Assembly (NCBI RefSeq): GCF_042659465.1
Contig: NZ_JBHSSW010000066.1
Span: 681,094 to 745,093, forward strand
DNA length: 64,000 nt
Reading direction: 5' to 3'
From: Ponticaulis profundi
Lineage (GTDB): Bacteria > Pseudomonadota > Alphaproteobacteria > Caulobacterales > Hyphomonadaceae
In this document: in pieces, positions 25,178 to 34,392 of the stretch
Numbering within the stretch: the stretch's first letter is position 1
Layout of the letters: every line of letters begins with the position of its first letter
Position numbers and translations under genes: made by a program
The notes under the pieces: model-generated
What the model saw: only the letters and a program-made list of their open reading frames with translations
Databases searched by the model: none
What the model was told of the DNA's origin: nothing

Positions 25178-26119
25178 CTATCGAGGATCTGATTGCACGG
25201 ATGCGCGGGCACGCATTGAAGCGGCTGAACGCGCATCCTGCCAGCTGACAATGGCGCAGGCCATGATAATGCAAACTGCTCCTATCCAGAGCGATGCACC
25301 CGGGACTTCCCGAAAAACAAACAGACCAATCAGCGCCGACCATAAGAGCGCTGTAAATTCGACGGGTGCCAGGCGTTGTGCAGGCGCACGCGCATATGCA
25401 GACGTCATTAGCAGCCAGATGGATGATCCGAGCACGGCAGCAATGATCAGATACCCAATATCGGACGGCTGAGCCGGTGTGGCGAGCGCCAGGCTGAACG
25501 GTGCAATGAATAGCGCCGGAAAAAGATTGGCGTAAAAGGCTACCATCAAGGCACCATCAGCAGCAGCCCGCTTGCGCAGCAGAACGATCGACGCTGCATA
25601 CAGACATGCCGACAAAAGCACTGAGCCAAAGCCGATCAAGCGATCCCTCGACATCTCATTGCTGATGATTTGCCAGGCATTGAGCGCGGTCAGAACGCCC
25701 GCAAACCCGATCAGGATCGCCAGAAAGGTCAGACCGTTGATCCGCTCTCCGAGGTAAATCCATGCGATCACCGGAATGATGAGCGAGGCCATAAAGCCAA
25801 TCGTCGTCACTTCGACGAGATCCAGCTTACCCAGCGCGAAAAAGAAGAGATAGGTCGCAGTGACATGGATCAAGCCCCGCACAGCATGAAAGCGTGCCGG
25901 TGCCCACCCAGTCAGACGTCGCCCCGATAAGAAAAATGGAACACCAATCACCACAGCTGCAATCGTGAAGCGCCAAAACACAATTGTCAGCAGATCGACG
26001 CGACCGCTCAGGAACTTCACAAAGGCATCCATGCATGTGCTAAGAAAGACCGCCATTACGGCAACGAGAACAGGTGATGTGAGTATGGATAAAACCTGTC
26101 CTCTGGTGACGCTGTGCAT
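25178..26119 (-). CDS. EamA/DMT family transporter
   Basis: A 313-residue protein with about ten transmembrane helices arranged as two EamA repeats (about 15-145 and 165-295). The Pro/Gly-rich IPVIAWIYLGERINGLTFLAILIGFAGV segment ends the first repeat, and ALIGLFVFREVPGASLWIGAVCIIMACAI ends the second. Members export amino acids or other small metabolites; the substrate cannot be deduced. It converges on the DUF3617 pair with 11 bases between the stops. Confidence 0.85.
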   Translation of the reverse strand: MHSVTRGQVLSILTSPVLVAVMAVFLSTCMDAFVKFLSGRVDLLTIVFWRFTIAAVVIGVPFFLSGRRLTGWAPARFHAVRGLIHVTATYLFFFALGKLDLVEVTTIGFMASLIIPVIAWIYLGERINGLTFLAILIGFAGVLTALNAWQIISNEMSRDRLIGFGSVLLSACLYAASIVLLRKRAAADGALMVAFYANLFPALFIAPFSLALATPAQPSDIGYLIIAAVLGSSIWLLMTSAYARAPAQRLAPVEFTALLWSALIGLFVFREVPGASLWIGAVCIIMACAIVSWQDARSAASMRARASVQSDPR

Positions 26120-26253
26120 TTCTCATTCTTTCAGGCCGACCGAAAAAAATCGCAGCAAAATTGCCGGACTTTCATGTAAGCGGTCATTGATTGCGAAACT
26201 TTTCCATGTGCAAATACGTCATCTGATCGACCAAGACATGCATGGAGTTTGAC

Positions 26254-26469
26254 GTGGGAGAGGTTGTTAACCTGAACCAGGCGCGGAAACAACGTGAGCG
26301 CGCTTTGAAAGAAAAACGCGCCGACGAAAACCGTGCTCGCCACGGCCAGAGCAAAGCTGAAAAGTCGTCGATTTCATCCAAACTTGATCAGCTCCGCCGG
26401 GCGCTCGATGGTTCGAAAATGGACTCCCCAGAGGGGCAAAAACCACCCTCAGACAAGAGCCCTGCCTAA
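26254..26469 (+). CDS. DUF4169 family small basic protein
   Basis: A 71-residue, highly charged protein starting GEVVNLNQARKQRERA and containing ENRARHGQSKAEK, the pattern of the DUF4169 family common in alphaproteobacteria. The GTG at 26254 follows GGAG at seven bases and fits the family start; an ATG four codons earlier is the alternative. Likely helical; function unknown. Confidence 0.75.
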   Translation: MGEVVNLNQARKQRERALKEKRADENRARHGQSKAEKSSISSKLDQLRRALDGSKMDSPEGQKPPSDKSPA

Positions 26470-26576
26470 GCTCCTCAAAACGTGAAATCATCGCGCCCAA
26501 CTTCATGCTAGTTTCCTCTAGCCAACTGTTTTTTGTCGCTGTAGGGTCCCCCAACGTCAATTAACGGGAGGAAGAC

Positions 26577-27782
26577 ATGCGCGAAGCAGTAATCGTTTCT
26601 TACGCTCGAACTGGCCTGGCTAAAACAGGCCGTGGTTCTCTGAATAACACACATGGTATCACGCTCGCCGGAACCGCAATCAAAGGCGCCATTGAACGCG
26701 CCGGGATTGAAGCCGGATCTGTCGAGGACGTTTATCTCGGCGCAGCTCAGCCTGAAGGTGCCACCGGCCACAACGTTGCTCGCAATGCGGCGCTTTGGGC
26801 AGGCTGCCCATCCTCAACTTCGGGCGCAACGATTAACCGGTTTTGTTCGTCGGGTCTTCAGGCTGTTGCGAACGCAGCACACAACATCATAAATGAAGGC
26901 GCTCCAGTCGCCATAGGCGGCGGTGTTGAATCGCTCTCTCTCGTCTCTCACAGCGGCCACATGAACACTTACCGCTACACAGAAGATGAGCTGATGTCGA
27001 AATGGCCAGCCATCTGGATGACTATGATCGAGACGGCAGAAATCGTTGCCGAGCGCTACAACGTATCTCGCGAAGCACAGGACGAATACTCTGCTGAATC
27101 GCAACGCCGCACCGCGATCTTCCAGGAAAAGGGCTATATGTCCGAAGAGATCGTCCCGCTCAAAACGACGATGAAGCTGGTCAACAAGGAAACGGGCGAA
27201 GAGACATTCCAGGAAGTCACTTGTGACCGCGACGAATGCAATCGCCCAGGCACCACAGTCGACACGCTGGCAGGTCTGAAGCCGGTCTTCAAAAACGGCA
27301 TGGTTGTCAAAGAAGGCAAGTACATTACAGCTGGTAACGCGTCTCAACTTTCAGACGGTGCCGCTGCACTGGTGCTTATGGAAGCAGATGAAGCCAAGAA
27401 GCGCGGTCTCGAACCTCTCGGTCGTTTTGCCGGCTTCAATGTTGCCGGATGTGATCCTGACGAGATGGGTATTGGCCCGGTATTCGCGGTCCCGCGCCTG
27501 CTGGAGCGTAACGGTCTGACGGTAGATGACATCGATCTATGGGAGCTGAACGAAGCTTTCGCCTCCCAGTGCCTTTATTCTCGTGACCGTCTCGGCATTG
27601 ATCCAGAGAAATACAACGTCAATGGCGGCTCCATCTCCATTGGGCACCCGTTTGGCATGACCGGCGCACGCTGCACCGGTTCTCTGCTGATGGAAGGCAA
27701 GCGCCGCGGCGCTAAATGGGGTGTGGTCACCATGTGTATTGGTGGCGGTATGGGCGCAGCCGGTCTGTTTGAAATCTTCTAA
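26577..27782 (+). CDS. Acetyl-CoA acyltransferase (thiolase)
   Basis: A 401-residue thiolase that would cleave 3-ketoacyl-CoA in beta-oxidation or condense acetyl-CoA. The nucleophilic cysteine is C90 in INRFCSSGLQ. The histidine loop GHPFGMTGAR and the C-terminal CIGGGMGAA with the second cysteine are complete. GGGAGG stands eight bases before the ATG. Monocistronic, with its own terminator. Confidence 0.92.
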   Translation: MREAVIVSYARTGLAKTGRGSLNNTHGITLAGTAIKGAIERAGIEAGSVEDVYLGAAQPEGATGHNVARNAALWAGCPSSTSGATINRFCSSGLQAVANAAHNIINEGAPVAIGGGVESLSLVSHSGHMNTYRYTEDELMSKWPAIWMTMIETAEIVAERYNVSREAQDEYSAESQRRTAIFQEKGYMSEEIVPLKTTMKLVNKETGEETFQEVTCDRDECNRPGTTVDTLAGLKPVFKNGMVVKEGKYITAGNASQLSDGAAALVLMEADEAKKRGLEPLGRFAGFNVAGCDPDEMGIGPVFAVPRLLERNGLTVDDIDLWELNEAFASQCLYSRDRLGIDPEKYNVNGGSISIGHPFGMTGARCTGSLLMEGKRRGAKWGVVTMCIGGGMGAAGLFEIF

Positions 27783-27806
27783 GCCTGCTCAAACGAAAAA
27801 TGTTCA

Positions 27807-27836
27807 AACCCGGATCGCAAGGTCCGGGTTTTTTCA
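27807..27836 (+). terminator. Terminator after the thiolase gene
   Basis: AACCCGGA (27807-27814) pairs with TCCGGGTT (27823-27830), followed by four more T and CATACC. Confidence 0.85.
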
Positions 27837-27839
27837 TAC

Positions 27840-28404
27840 CCGGCGACAACTTGCTTAGTGCACGAAATACTTTAACAGACGAAACTGCCGATTCTCCTCA
27901 CAAAGCGCCGCCACCCAGCTATCTTTCACCCGCACTGGGCAGACTTTCTCAGATCAAACAGTCAAATTGGTTCGCAAACATCTCCCTCGCGCCCTAATTG
28001 CGCTCCCTTTTCTATCATTTCTGATTATTTTTTACTCAAAAACCCCCGCGCCGCTGATGAAAGCTGCCGCTCCTTTGACTTCAAAGGACCGAATGCCAAA
28101 ATAATAGGCGTTAGCAGAAGGAGCGAAGCGGGACCGAGATGACTTCTCCCTCACCAGATTGGAGGTTGGTCCGATGTGCTCGTACTGTCGCTTATAAAAT
28201 TTCCGGTTTTTGTGAAACCAACAAAGCCGCAAATAGCGACAAAATCCAGCTCACAAAAATCAACGGTGAATTGTTCCGCGTAAAAATACTCTCGCAATTT
28301 TTAGGCGGGGTAATTGAGCAAACTAAATTCAGAATTCTCGGAACTTACGGAGCCCTCACCGCGTAATGTCATTGATGGACCCCAAAAAAGGAGCGATCAG
28401 CCTT
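27840..28404. other. Long AT-rich intergenic region before gpsA
   Basis: About 560 bases between the thiolase terminator and gpsA with no convincing gene. It is visibly richer in A and T than its neighbours. It contains the near-palindrome TCCTTTGA-CT-TCAAAGGA (28071-28088) and a possible folded element between GGGACC (about 28130) and GGTCC (about 28172) with an inner CTCC/GGAG pair. A TATAAA is at 28193 without a clear -35. Two short frames (28032-28232 minus, 28139-28366 plus) lack binding sites and family resemblance. Most likely the promoter/regulatory region of the osmolyte operon. Confidence 0.5.
28071..28088. promoter_or_regulatory. Operator-like inverted repeat upstream of gpsA operon
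   Basis: TCCTTTGA and TCAAAGGA are perfect inverted 8-mers separated by two bases. This is the size of a dimeric regulator site; no known operator is recognised. It lies about 320 bases before gpsA. Confidence 0.4.
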
Positions 28405-29475
28405 ATGGCACTCGACATCCCAGCCTCTCAAGCACCCGATGGTCTTTCTCAATCTTTCTTCGGTTCCCGAAACCGCAAAATTGAAAACATTACGGTGCTT
28501 GGCGCGGGATCCTGGGGAACAGCTCTTGCCATGGCATTTGCCCGTGCTGGCCTCCCAGTCAAATTATGGGGCCGAAACGCGGAACACATCGAAGACATGA
28601 AAAAAGATGGCACGAATGCCAAATATATTCCTGGCGTTCCCTTACCGGACGGCATTCTTCCAACCAATGATATTCTTGACGCCGTTCGCGGCAGTGACGC
28701 GATCTTCGTTGTCACACCGTCAAAAGCGTTCAAGCATGTCGCACGAGAAATCGCGACATCAATTCGCCCAGGTACACCGGTTATTTCCTGCGCTAAGGGC
28801 CTGGACCCACACACAAATGGATTGCTCACGACGCGCATCAAGCGGGAAATCCCGCAGTCTGTTCCCATGGTTCTGACAGGCCCAAGTTTCGCGAGCGAAG
28901 TGGCCAATGAACAGCCAACAAGTGTCGTTTTGGCCGGACCAACACAGCTTGCTGACGCTCTGACGGAAGCTCTTGCAACACCAAACTTCCAGCTCATCAC
29001 AGAGACGGATCTGGTTGGCGTGCAAGTCGGTGGCATCATGAAGAACGTGATCGCCATTGCCTGCGGTATGGCGGACGGTCTCGGACACGGCTCGAACACG
29101 AGGGCGTCCATCCTCGCGCGAGGATTGGCCGAAGCTGGCACGCTGGCCGCCGCACTTGGCGGCAACCCTGTAACGCTGCTTGGCGTGGCAGGTGCTGGTG
29201 ACCTAGCCCTGACATGTACGGACGCACAATCACGAAACTATTCATTCGGTCGCGCACTCGCGGATCCTGAAATGACGCTTTCAGCGAACACGTTCGAAGG
29301 TGCAATGAGCGTCTCCAAGGTATGCCAGCTCATGAAAGCGCTGGAATTGGACGCTGAAATTGCGCCGGCGGTCGAGAAAGCCATCACAGGCGACATCACA
29401 CCAGCCGAACTCATTGATCAATTGTTCGCCTGCGCGATGAGCGAAACACACGCAGAACTTCAACTAACGGCCTGA
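28405..29475 (+). CDS. gpsA: Glycerol-3-phosphate dehydrogenase (NAD(P)+)
   Basis: Makes sn-glycerol-3-phosphate from dihydroxyacetone phosphate. The nucleotide motif ITVLGAGSWGTALA, the CAKGL loop, GPSFA, the catalytic lysine segment GGIMKNVIAIACGM and NTRASILARGLAE are complete. There is a roughly 25-residue N-terminal addition before the Rossmann fold. ATG 28405 has AGGAG about 11 bases upstream; ATG 28366 is possible. As first gene of the run with the HAD phosphatase and GT20 enzyme it would supply the glycerol-3-phosphate acceptor for glucosylglycerol synthesis, in addition to phospholipids. Confidence 0.93.
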   Translation: MALDIPASQAPDGLSQSFFGSRNRKIENITVLGAGSWGTALAMAFARAGLPVKLWGRNAEHIEDMKKDGTNAKYIPGVPLPDGILPTNDILDAVRGSDAIFVVTPSKAFKHVAREIATSIRPGTPVISCAKGLDPHTNGLLTTRIKREIPQSVPMVLTGPSFASEVANEQPTSVVLAGPTQLADALTEALATPNFQLITETDLVGVQVGGIMKNVIAIACGMADGLGHGSNTRASILARGLAEAGTLAAALGGNPVTLLGVAGAGDLALTCTDAQSRNYSFGRALADPEMTLSANTFEGAMSVSKVCQLMKALELDAEIAPAVEKAITGDITPAELIDQLFACAMSETHAELQLTA

Positions 29476-29489
29476 ACGGGACGGGGTAT

Positions 29490-30242
29490 ATGACAAATCT
29501 GGCAGGCAAGGACCTCATCCTTGCGACAGACTTAGACGGAACATTCTTAGGCGGTGACGAGGCTTCGAAGAAAGCGCTCTACGGATATATTGAAGATAAC
29601 AGAGACTGGCTGGGACTGGTTTTCGTAACAGGACGTGATCTCGGCTTTATAGACGACATCACCTCTGCTGACGTGCCACGCCCCGACTTGGTCATCGGCG
29701 ATGTCGGCACGACTGTCGTGCATGGACACGACTTCTCACCGGTCAAGGAAGTTGAAGATTGGATTGATGCACTCTGGACAGGGTCTGACAGCGCTGAAGA
29801 AAAGCTGATCAACGCACAAAAGCTTGAGCGGCAAAAGGTCTTTGGTGGACGACGCCTGTCATATTTCTATCACGACGTTGAAGAGGCCAACCGACTTCGC
29901 GAGGAAATCACCGACATGGGATATGATGTCCTGATGTCCGACAACATCTATTTTGATGTTCTGCCGCGCGGCGTACAGAAAGGTCCAACGCTTAAAAAGA
30001 CGATGGCACATTTCGACCTACCCGACGCGAGCATTCTTGTTGCCGGAGATACTCTTAACGACCGTTCTCTCTTCGAGACGGGGTTGGACGGTGTAATGGT
30101 CGGCAACGCCGAAGCTGCTCTGATCGAGGCCGTGAGCCACCTCGAGAATGTGTACCATGCTGAAGGAGAAGGTGCTGCCGGCGTACATGACGGCCTGCTC
30201 CGCAAGATAAAATCCCACGCAAAGGGCGAATTCGCATCATGA
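29490..30242 (+). CDS. HAD phosphatase, probably for glucosylglycerol-phosphate
   Basis: A 250-residue HAD-superfamily phosphatase of the sucrose-phosphate-phosphatase-like group. Motif I is ATDLDGTFLGG (D14 and D16), motif II is VTGRD, the lysine is in QKGPTLKK and motif IV is AGDTLNDRSLF. It overlaps the start of the GT20 glycosyltransferase gene by four bases, so the substrate is most likely the phosphorylated disaccharide made by that enzyme. This is inferred from position. Confidence 0.8.
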   Translation: MTNLAGKDLILATDLDGTFLGGDEASKKALYGYIEDNRDWLGLVFVTGRDLGFIDDITSADVPRPDLVIGDVGTTVVHGHDFSPVKEVEDWIDALWTGSDSAEEKLINAQKLERQKVFGGRRLSYFYHDVEEANRLREEITDMGYDVLMSDNIYFDVLPRGVQKGPTLKKTMAHFDLPDASILVAGDTLNDRSLFETGLDGVMVGNAEAALIEAVSHLENVYHAEGEGAAGVHDGLLRKIKSHAKGEFAS

Positions 30243-31780
30243 GCAAGTCGAAGAAATCTGATCTGGTCATCCTCTACCACCGCCAACCTTATGAAGAGGT
30301 GGTTGAAAATGGAAAAACAACGTTCAAGGAAAACTCCAGCCCGAACGGTATCGTGCCAACCCTGAAGGGCTTTTTCTCGACAGCTGAACGTGGCTGCTGG
30401 ATCGCGTGGAAGCAGGTTGCAGCAAACAAGCAGGCGAAGTTCCAGCAACGCGTAACGATCGACGACGACTATGGCGAATACGACGTCATTCGTCTGCCAC
30501 TGACCGCCGAGCAGGTCCGCTCCTTCTATCACGTCACGTCGAAAGAAGCGCTCTGGCCGATCCTCCACTCATTTCCATGGCTCTATAGTCATGAGAACGC
30601 GGACTGGGACACATTCCGGGAAGTGAACCGCCTGTTTGCGGAAGCGGCTTGCGAGCAGGTCAGCGATGATGGGCTGATCTGGGTCCATGACTATAATCTA
30701 TGGCTTGCGCCTTACTTCATTCGAAAGATCAAGCCGAATGTGAAGATTGCCTTCTTCCATCACACGCCATTCCCTGCGGCCGATATCTTCAACATTCTGC
30801 CTTGGCGCGACGATATCGTCGATAGCCTGCTCTCTGCAGATGTCGTGGGCTTCCACATTCCGCGTTATGCGGAAAACTTCTGCGGCGTAGCACGGTCTCT
30901 GCGCGGCGTTGAGCTTGGAGAAAGAGAGCCTGTCGGCGGCGCGATGTCATATGCAGGCATGGCGTTATCGGAACCGACGTCTACACCGCATATCGTCCAC
31001 AACGGACGCAAGATCATTGTCGACGCCTGGCCAATCGGTACAAACCCCAAGGTCATCAAGCAATATCTCTCCAATTTCGAATCCGGCGAGCGGGTCGCTC
31101 AGATCAAGAGCGAAGTTGAAGATCAGCACTTCATCCTGTCCGTTGGACGGGTCGATTATACTAAGGGCGCCAAAGAGCTGCTGGAATGCTTCGACCGGGT
31201 TCTAGAAAAACGCAGCGATCTTCACGGCAAGGTGAAGCTGATGCTGGTGTGCGCTGCCGCTGCCAAGGGCATGACGACCTACAAGGCCGCTCAGCGGGAA
31301 ATCGAGCGACTGGTCGGCTCCATCAATGGTCGATACGGCAATCTACGCTGGACGCCAATTATGCTGACCATGCACCCGATAAAGTTCGATGAACTGGTCT
31401 GTTATTTTCGCGCAGCGGATACATGCTGGATTACGCCTATCCGGGACGGGCTCAATCTCGTAGCAAAAGAGTATATTGCCGCTCAGGAAGGTCGAAGTGG
31501 TACCTTGGTCCTTTCAGAGTTTGCCGGTGTCGCGGTGGAATTGCCTCAGGCGATCCTGACGAACCCGTATTCGCCGCATAGCATGGATGACGCCATCCAG
31601 CAGGCGATCGATATGCCGGAGGAAGAAAAACAAGAGCGCTTATCAGCTCTGCTCGAAACCGTGAAAACTTGGGATATCGATTACTGGGCAAAACACGTCA
31701 CCGATCTGTTTGACCGTATTAAGGGGAAGAAGGTCTCTCAGCTTGAGGAAAAAAAAACATCTAAGCCTGAAGCTGCATGA
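30239..31780 (+). CDS. GT20 glycosyltransferase, glucosylglycerol-phosphate synthase type
   Basis: A 513-residue family-20 glycosyltransferase related to trehalose-phosphate synthase OtsA. The N-terminus LVILYHRQPYEE...SPNGIVPTLKGFF, WIAWKQV and WVHDYNLWLAP (OtsA-like enzymes read HDYHL) resemble what I recall of cyanobacterial and marine GgpS. The sugar-nucleotide part has GRVDYTKGAKE and TPIRDGLNLVAKEYIA. It would transfer glucose from ADP- or GDP-/UDP-glucose to glycerol-3-phosphate. Coupling by ATGA to a phosphatase gene, and gpsA just upstream, support glucosylglycerol over trehalose, but trehalose-phosphate synthesis is not excluded. Lys/Glu-rich C-terminal tail. Confidence 0.8.
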   Translation: MSKSKKSDLVILYHRQPYEEVVENGKTTFKENSSPNGIVPTLKGFFSTAERGCWIAWKQVAANKQAKFQQRVTIDDDYGEYDVIRLPLTAEQVRSFYHVTSKEALWPILHSFPWLYSHENADWDTFREVNRLFAEAACEQVSDDGLIWVHDYNLWLAPYFIRKIKPNVKIAFFHHTPFPAADIFNILPWRDDIVDSLLSADVVGFHIPRYAENFCGVARSLRGVELGEREPVGGAMSYAGMALSEPTSTPHIVHNGRKIIVDAWPIGTNPKVIKQYLSNFESGERVAQIKSEVEDQHFILSVGRVDYTKGAKELLECFDRVLEKRSDLHGKVKLMLVCAAAAKGMTTYKAAQREIERLVGSINGRYGNLRWTPIMLTMHPIKFDELVCYFRAADTCWITPIRDGLNLVAKEYIAAQEGRSGTLVLSEFAGVAVELPQAILTNPYSPHSMDDAIQQAIDMPEEEKQERLSALLETVKTWDIDYWAKHVTDLFDRIKGKKVSQLEEKKTSKPEAA

Positions 31781-31793
31781 CCACTTGAGTTGA

Positions 31794-33380
31794 ATGCTGA
31801 CAACGCTGACATTTATCGACATCGCGATCCTGGTTGCTTACTTCGGGATCGTGACGTTCATCGGCTGGTTTGTAAGCCGGAACCTGAAAAGCGGCGATGA
31901 TCTGTTTCTGGCAGGTCGATCGCTCGGCGTTGCCACCATTGGCTTTTCGCTATTTGCCTCAAATATTTCCAGTACGACCCTGATCGGCGTCACCGGCCAA
32001 GCTTATTCCAGCGGGATTTCGGTCGCCAACTATGAGCTCATGGCGGGCTTTGTTCTCTCATTTGCGGCATTCACAACCATACCGCTGTTCCTGCGGCTGC
32101 AGATCACGACGGTGCCAGAATATCTTGGACGTCGGTTTGGTCCGGCTTGCCGCAAATATTTCTCCGCACTGACCATATTCCTGACGGTTTTTGTCGACAT
32201 GGCTGCGAGCGTCTATGCGGGCGTTGTCGTGCTTCAGACCTTTTTCCCGAGTGCGCCGTTTATTCCATTGTGTATCGGACTGGCCGTGTTTGCTGGACTT
32301 TACACAGCTGCGGGCGGGCTTCGTGCGGTTGTTTACACCGATGTGCTTCAGGCAATCATTCTGCTTATTGGCGCGGGTGTCATTTCCTACATGGTGTTCA
32401 GCCAGTTCGGCTTTAGCTGGGCCGAAGCCACGAAAGCGCTTCCAGATGGTCATATGTCACTGGTGAGGTCCGCCGATGACCCTGCCCTGCCCTGGACAGG
32501 CTTGCTGATTGGCGTACCGATTCTTGGCTGGTTCTACTGGTCAAACAATCAATACGTCGTTCAGCGCGTGCTTGCAGCGCGTGGTATTGAGACCGCACGT
32601 CAGGGCGCAGCCTTTGCCGGCATGCTGAAAATCTTACCGCTTTTCGTGATGGCCATTCCAGGCGCCATGGCTGCTGAACTCCTGCCGAACCTCGAAAACA
32701 GCGACCTCGTCTTCCCTACCCTTGTCGCTGATTATCTGCCTATCGGCTTCACCGGGCTTGTGCTCGCGGGACTGATCGCAGCCATCATGTCCACCGTCGA
32801 TTCGACACTCAACTCAGCTTCAACACTGGTACTGCATGACTTTGCAGAGGTGAAGGAACGCGGCTGGTCAGAGAAGAAAATCATGCAGGTCGGGCGGCTG
32901 ACGACCGGCGGCTTGATCATTATTGCTGCACTTTGGCCGATTGTAATCCGGGAGTTTCCGGGCGTCTTTGGCTATATTCAACAGGTCTTCGGCTATTCTG
33001 TACCGCCTGTCGTCGCGATTTTCCTACTTGGCATGTTCTGGAAAAGAACCTCCGGAAAAGCTGCGCTTGCAACGCTCATCATTGGTCATTTGATTTCCGG
33101 CACGACTTTCGCTTACCGGGCAAGCATGGCTGCCGCCGGTCAGGCAGACGGCCTGCCGCACTTCACGGTCATGACAGGCATTATGACCGCATTTTGCCTC
33201 GTCCTGTGTGCTATTCTGTCTATGATCCTGAAACCGGAACATGAATTCTCGAACGAGCTCATTCTCGGCAAACAGGACATTCGCCCAACGACGGCCAGCG
33301 CTGTCGGATGGAAGGACTTCCGACTACAGGCAGCAATCGTCGTCTTCTCAACAGCACTGATCATCTTCCTCTTCCGTTAG
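31794..33380 (+). CDS. Sodium:solute symporter (SSS family)
   Basis: A 528-residue protein with about 13-14 transmembrane helices. GDDLFLAGRSLG at the end of helix 1, the SNISSTTLIGVTGQAY segment, TAAGGLRAVVYTDVLQ and MSTVDSTLNSASTLVLHD are sodium-symporter signatures of the SGLT-like sugar branch. It starts 13 bases after the GT20 gene, so a part of the same operon: probably uptake or recovery of the osmolyte or a sugar precursor. Confidence 0.85.
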   Translation: MLTTLTFIDIAILVAYFGIVTFIGWFVSRNLKSGDDLFLAGRSLGVATIGFSLFASNISSTTLIGVTGQAYSSGISVANYELMAGFVLSFAAFTTIPLFLRLQITTVPEYLGRRFGPACRKYFSALTIFLTVFVDMAASVYAGVVVLQTFFPSAPFIPLCIGLAVFAGLYTAAGGLRAVVYTDVLQAIILLIGAGVISYMVFSQFGFSWAEATKALPDGHMSLVRSADDPALPWTGLLIGVPILGWFYWSNNQYVVQRVLAARGIETARQGAAFAGMLKILPLFVMAIPGAMAAELLPNLENSDLVFPTLVADYLPIGFTGLVLAGLIAAIMSTVDSTLNSASTLVLHDFAEVKERGWSEKKIMQVGRLTTGGLIIIAALWPIVIREFPGVFGYIQQVFGYSVPPVVAIFLLGMFWKRTSGKAALATLIIGHLISGTTFAYRASMAAAGQADGLPHFTVMTGIMTAFCLVLCAILSMILKPEHEFSNELILGKQDIRPTTASAVGWKDFRLQAAIVVFSTALIIFLFR

Positions 33381-33396
33381 ACACGTGGCGCTTCTA

Positions 33397-33418
33397 CCCT
33401 GTCTAAAGGGACAGGGAG
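33397..33418 (+). promoter_or_regulatory. Hairpin covering a ribosome binding site
   Basis: CCCTGTC (33397-33403) pairs with GACAGGG (33410-33416). The 3' arm runs into AGGGAG, the binding site of the HTH gene that starts at 33425. Its formation would lower translation of that regulator. Confidence 0.5.
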
Positions 33419-33424
33419 CGCGCC

Positions 33425-33898
33425 ATGAGCAACAACAAACGTCTGACGGTCAATGAAGCCGTTCTGGATCAGAAACTGCGATACACTGGCTATCAACTGA
33501 CAAACGGCTTTCTGGCCTTCTTCAACGCAATGCGCGACACAGCGGGGCTCGAACCGGACGACCTGCTGATTTATTGCACCGTTATCGCTGCCTCCATTCA
33601 GCGCCGATTGAGAAACCGGGAGGAGCAGGACGTTCACACAGGACAGCTCGCCATTTCAGAGACGAACTTCCGTCCCATATCCCGACGCGCCGTCGCGGAA
33701 GCCACCGGGCTTTCAAGAGAGCTCGTCCGTCGTAAGATCAACAGAATGATAGAAGACGGCTTGTTGGTCGAAGACAGCCGCGGCGTGAAGACTGTGAACG
33801 TCGTTTCAAAAGCAGGTGCTGCATCAAATGTGAGGCATTTGACGGGCATCCTCGCCGGACTGGCCAACGCGCTTCTGGCAGAGGGCATTCTGGAGTGA
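33425..33898 (+). CDS. Helix-turn-helix transcriptional regulator
   Basis: A 157-residue cytosolic protein. A winged-helix DNA-binding part lies at about 85-120 (RRAVAEATGLSRELVRRKINRMIEDGLLVED), where the recognition helix and the wing can be seen; the N-terminal region is helical. I do not assign it to a specific family. It is 44 bases after the symporter gene and may control the gpsA-GT20-symporter operon. Confidence 0.7.
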   Translation: MSNNKRLTVNEAVLDQKLRYTGYQLTNGFLAFFNAMRDTAGLEPDDLLIYCTVIAASIQRRLRNREEQDVHTGQLAISETNFRPISRRAVAEATGLSRELVRRKINRMIEDGLLVEDSRGVKTVNVVSKAGAASNVRHLTGILAGLANALLAEGILE

Positions 33899-33983
33899 AT
33901 CTTGAATGACCAACCACCTGAAAGGGTTTACCTGCCGTCAAAAACATTGCATGCCTTCGCGCCTAACAAGAAGGAGAGTCCAG

Positions 33984-34367
33984 ATGACTACGCCCGATCT
34001 CGCTTATCTGGAAGAGAATGCCAAAAAAGAAGGTGTGACGACGACGACCAGTGGTCTGCAGTATCGCGTCATCAAAGAAGGTGACGGCTATAAACCTGGC
34101 CCAACTGAAAAAGTCACCGTTCACTATGCTGGCAAGCTGGTCAACGGCAAGGAATTCGATAGCTCCTATAAACGCGGCCAACCGATTGAGTTTCCACTCA
34201 ATGCGGTCATTCCTGGCTGGTCAGAAGGTGTCCAGCTGATGCAGGAAGGCGCGAAATATGAATTCGTAATCCCCTCTCAGCTGGGCTATGGCGCAGCAGG
34301 CGCTGGCGGTGTCATTCCAGGCAATGCCACTCTGATCTTTGAAGTCGAGCTCATCAAGGTCGGTTAG
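33984..34367 (+). CDS. FKBP-type peptidyl-prolyl isomerase
   Basis: A 127-residue cytosolic isomerase. The FKBP core VTVHYAGKLVNGKEFDSSYKRG, VIPGWSEGVQLM and the IPSQLGYG loop are complete. No signal peptide is present if ATG 33984 is used; this ATG has AGGAG at the correct distance and starts the usual MTTPDLAYLEEN, so the longer frame to 33906 is not used. A terminator follows. Confidence 0.9.
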   Translation: MTTPDLAYLEENAKKEGVTTTTSGLQYRVIKEGDGYKPGPTEKVTVHYAGKLVNGKEFDSSYKRGQPIEFPLNAVIPGWSEGVQLMQEGAKYEFVIPSQLGYGAAGAGGVIPGNATLIFEVELIKVG

Positions 34368-34392
34368 ACACCGAAATTGAGGAGAACCGGAT

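Noticed and set aside
28032..28366. Short frames in the gpsA leader region (66 and 75 residues)
   Set aside because: Neither has a binding site or recognisable sequence; they overlap in opposite directions in AT-rich DNA.
30239..31780. Plain trehalose-phosphate synthase OtsA
   Set aside because: The N-terminal loop and HDYN motif fit glucosylglycerol-phosphate synthases better, and gpsA is in the same operon; trehalose remains possible, so no gene symbol was given.
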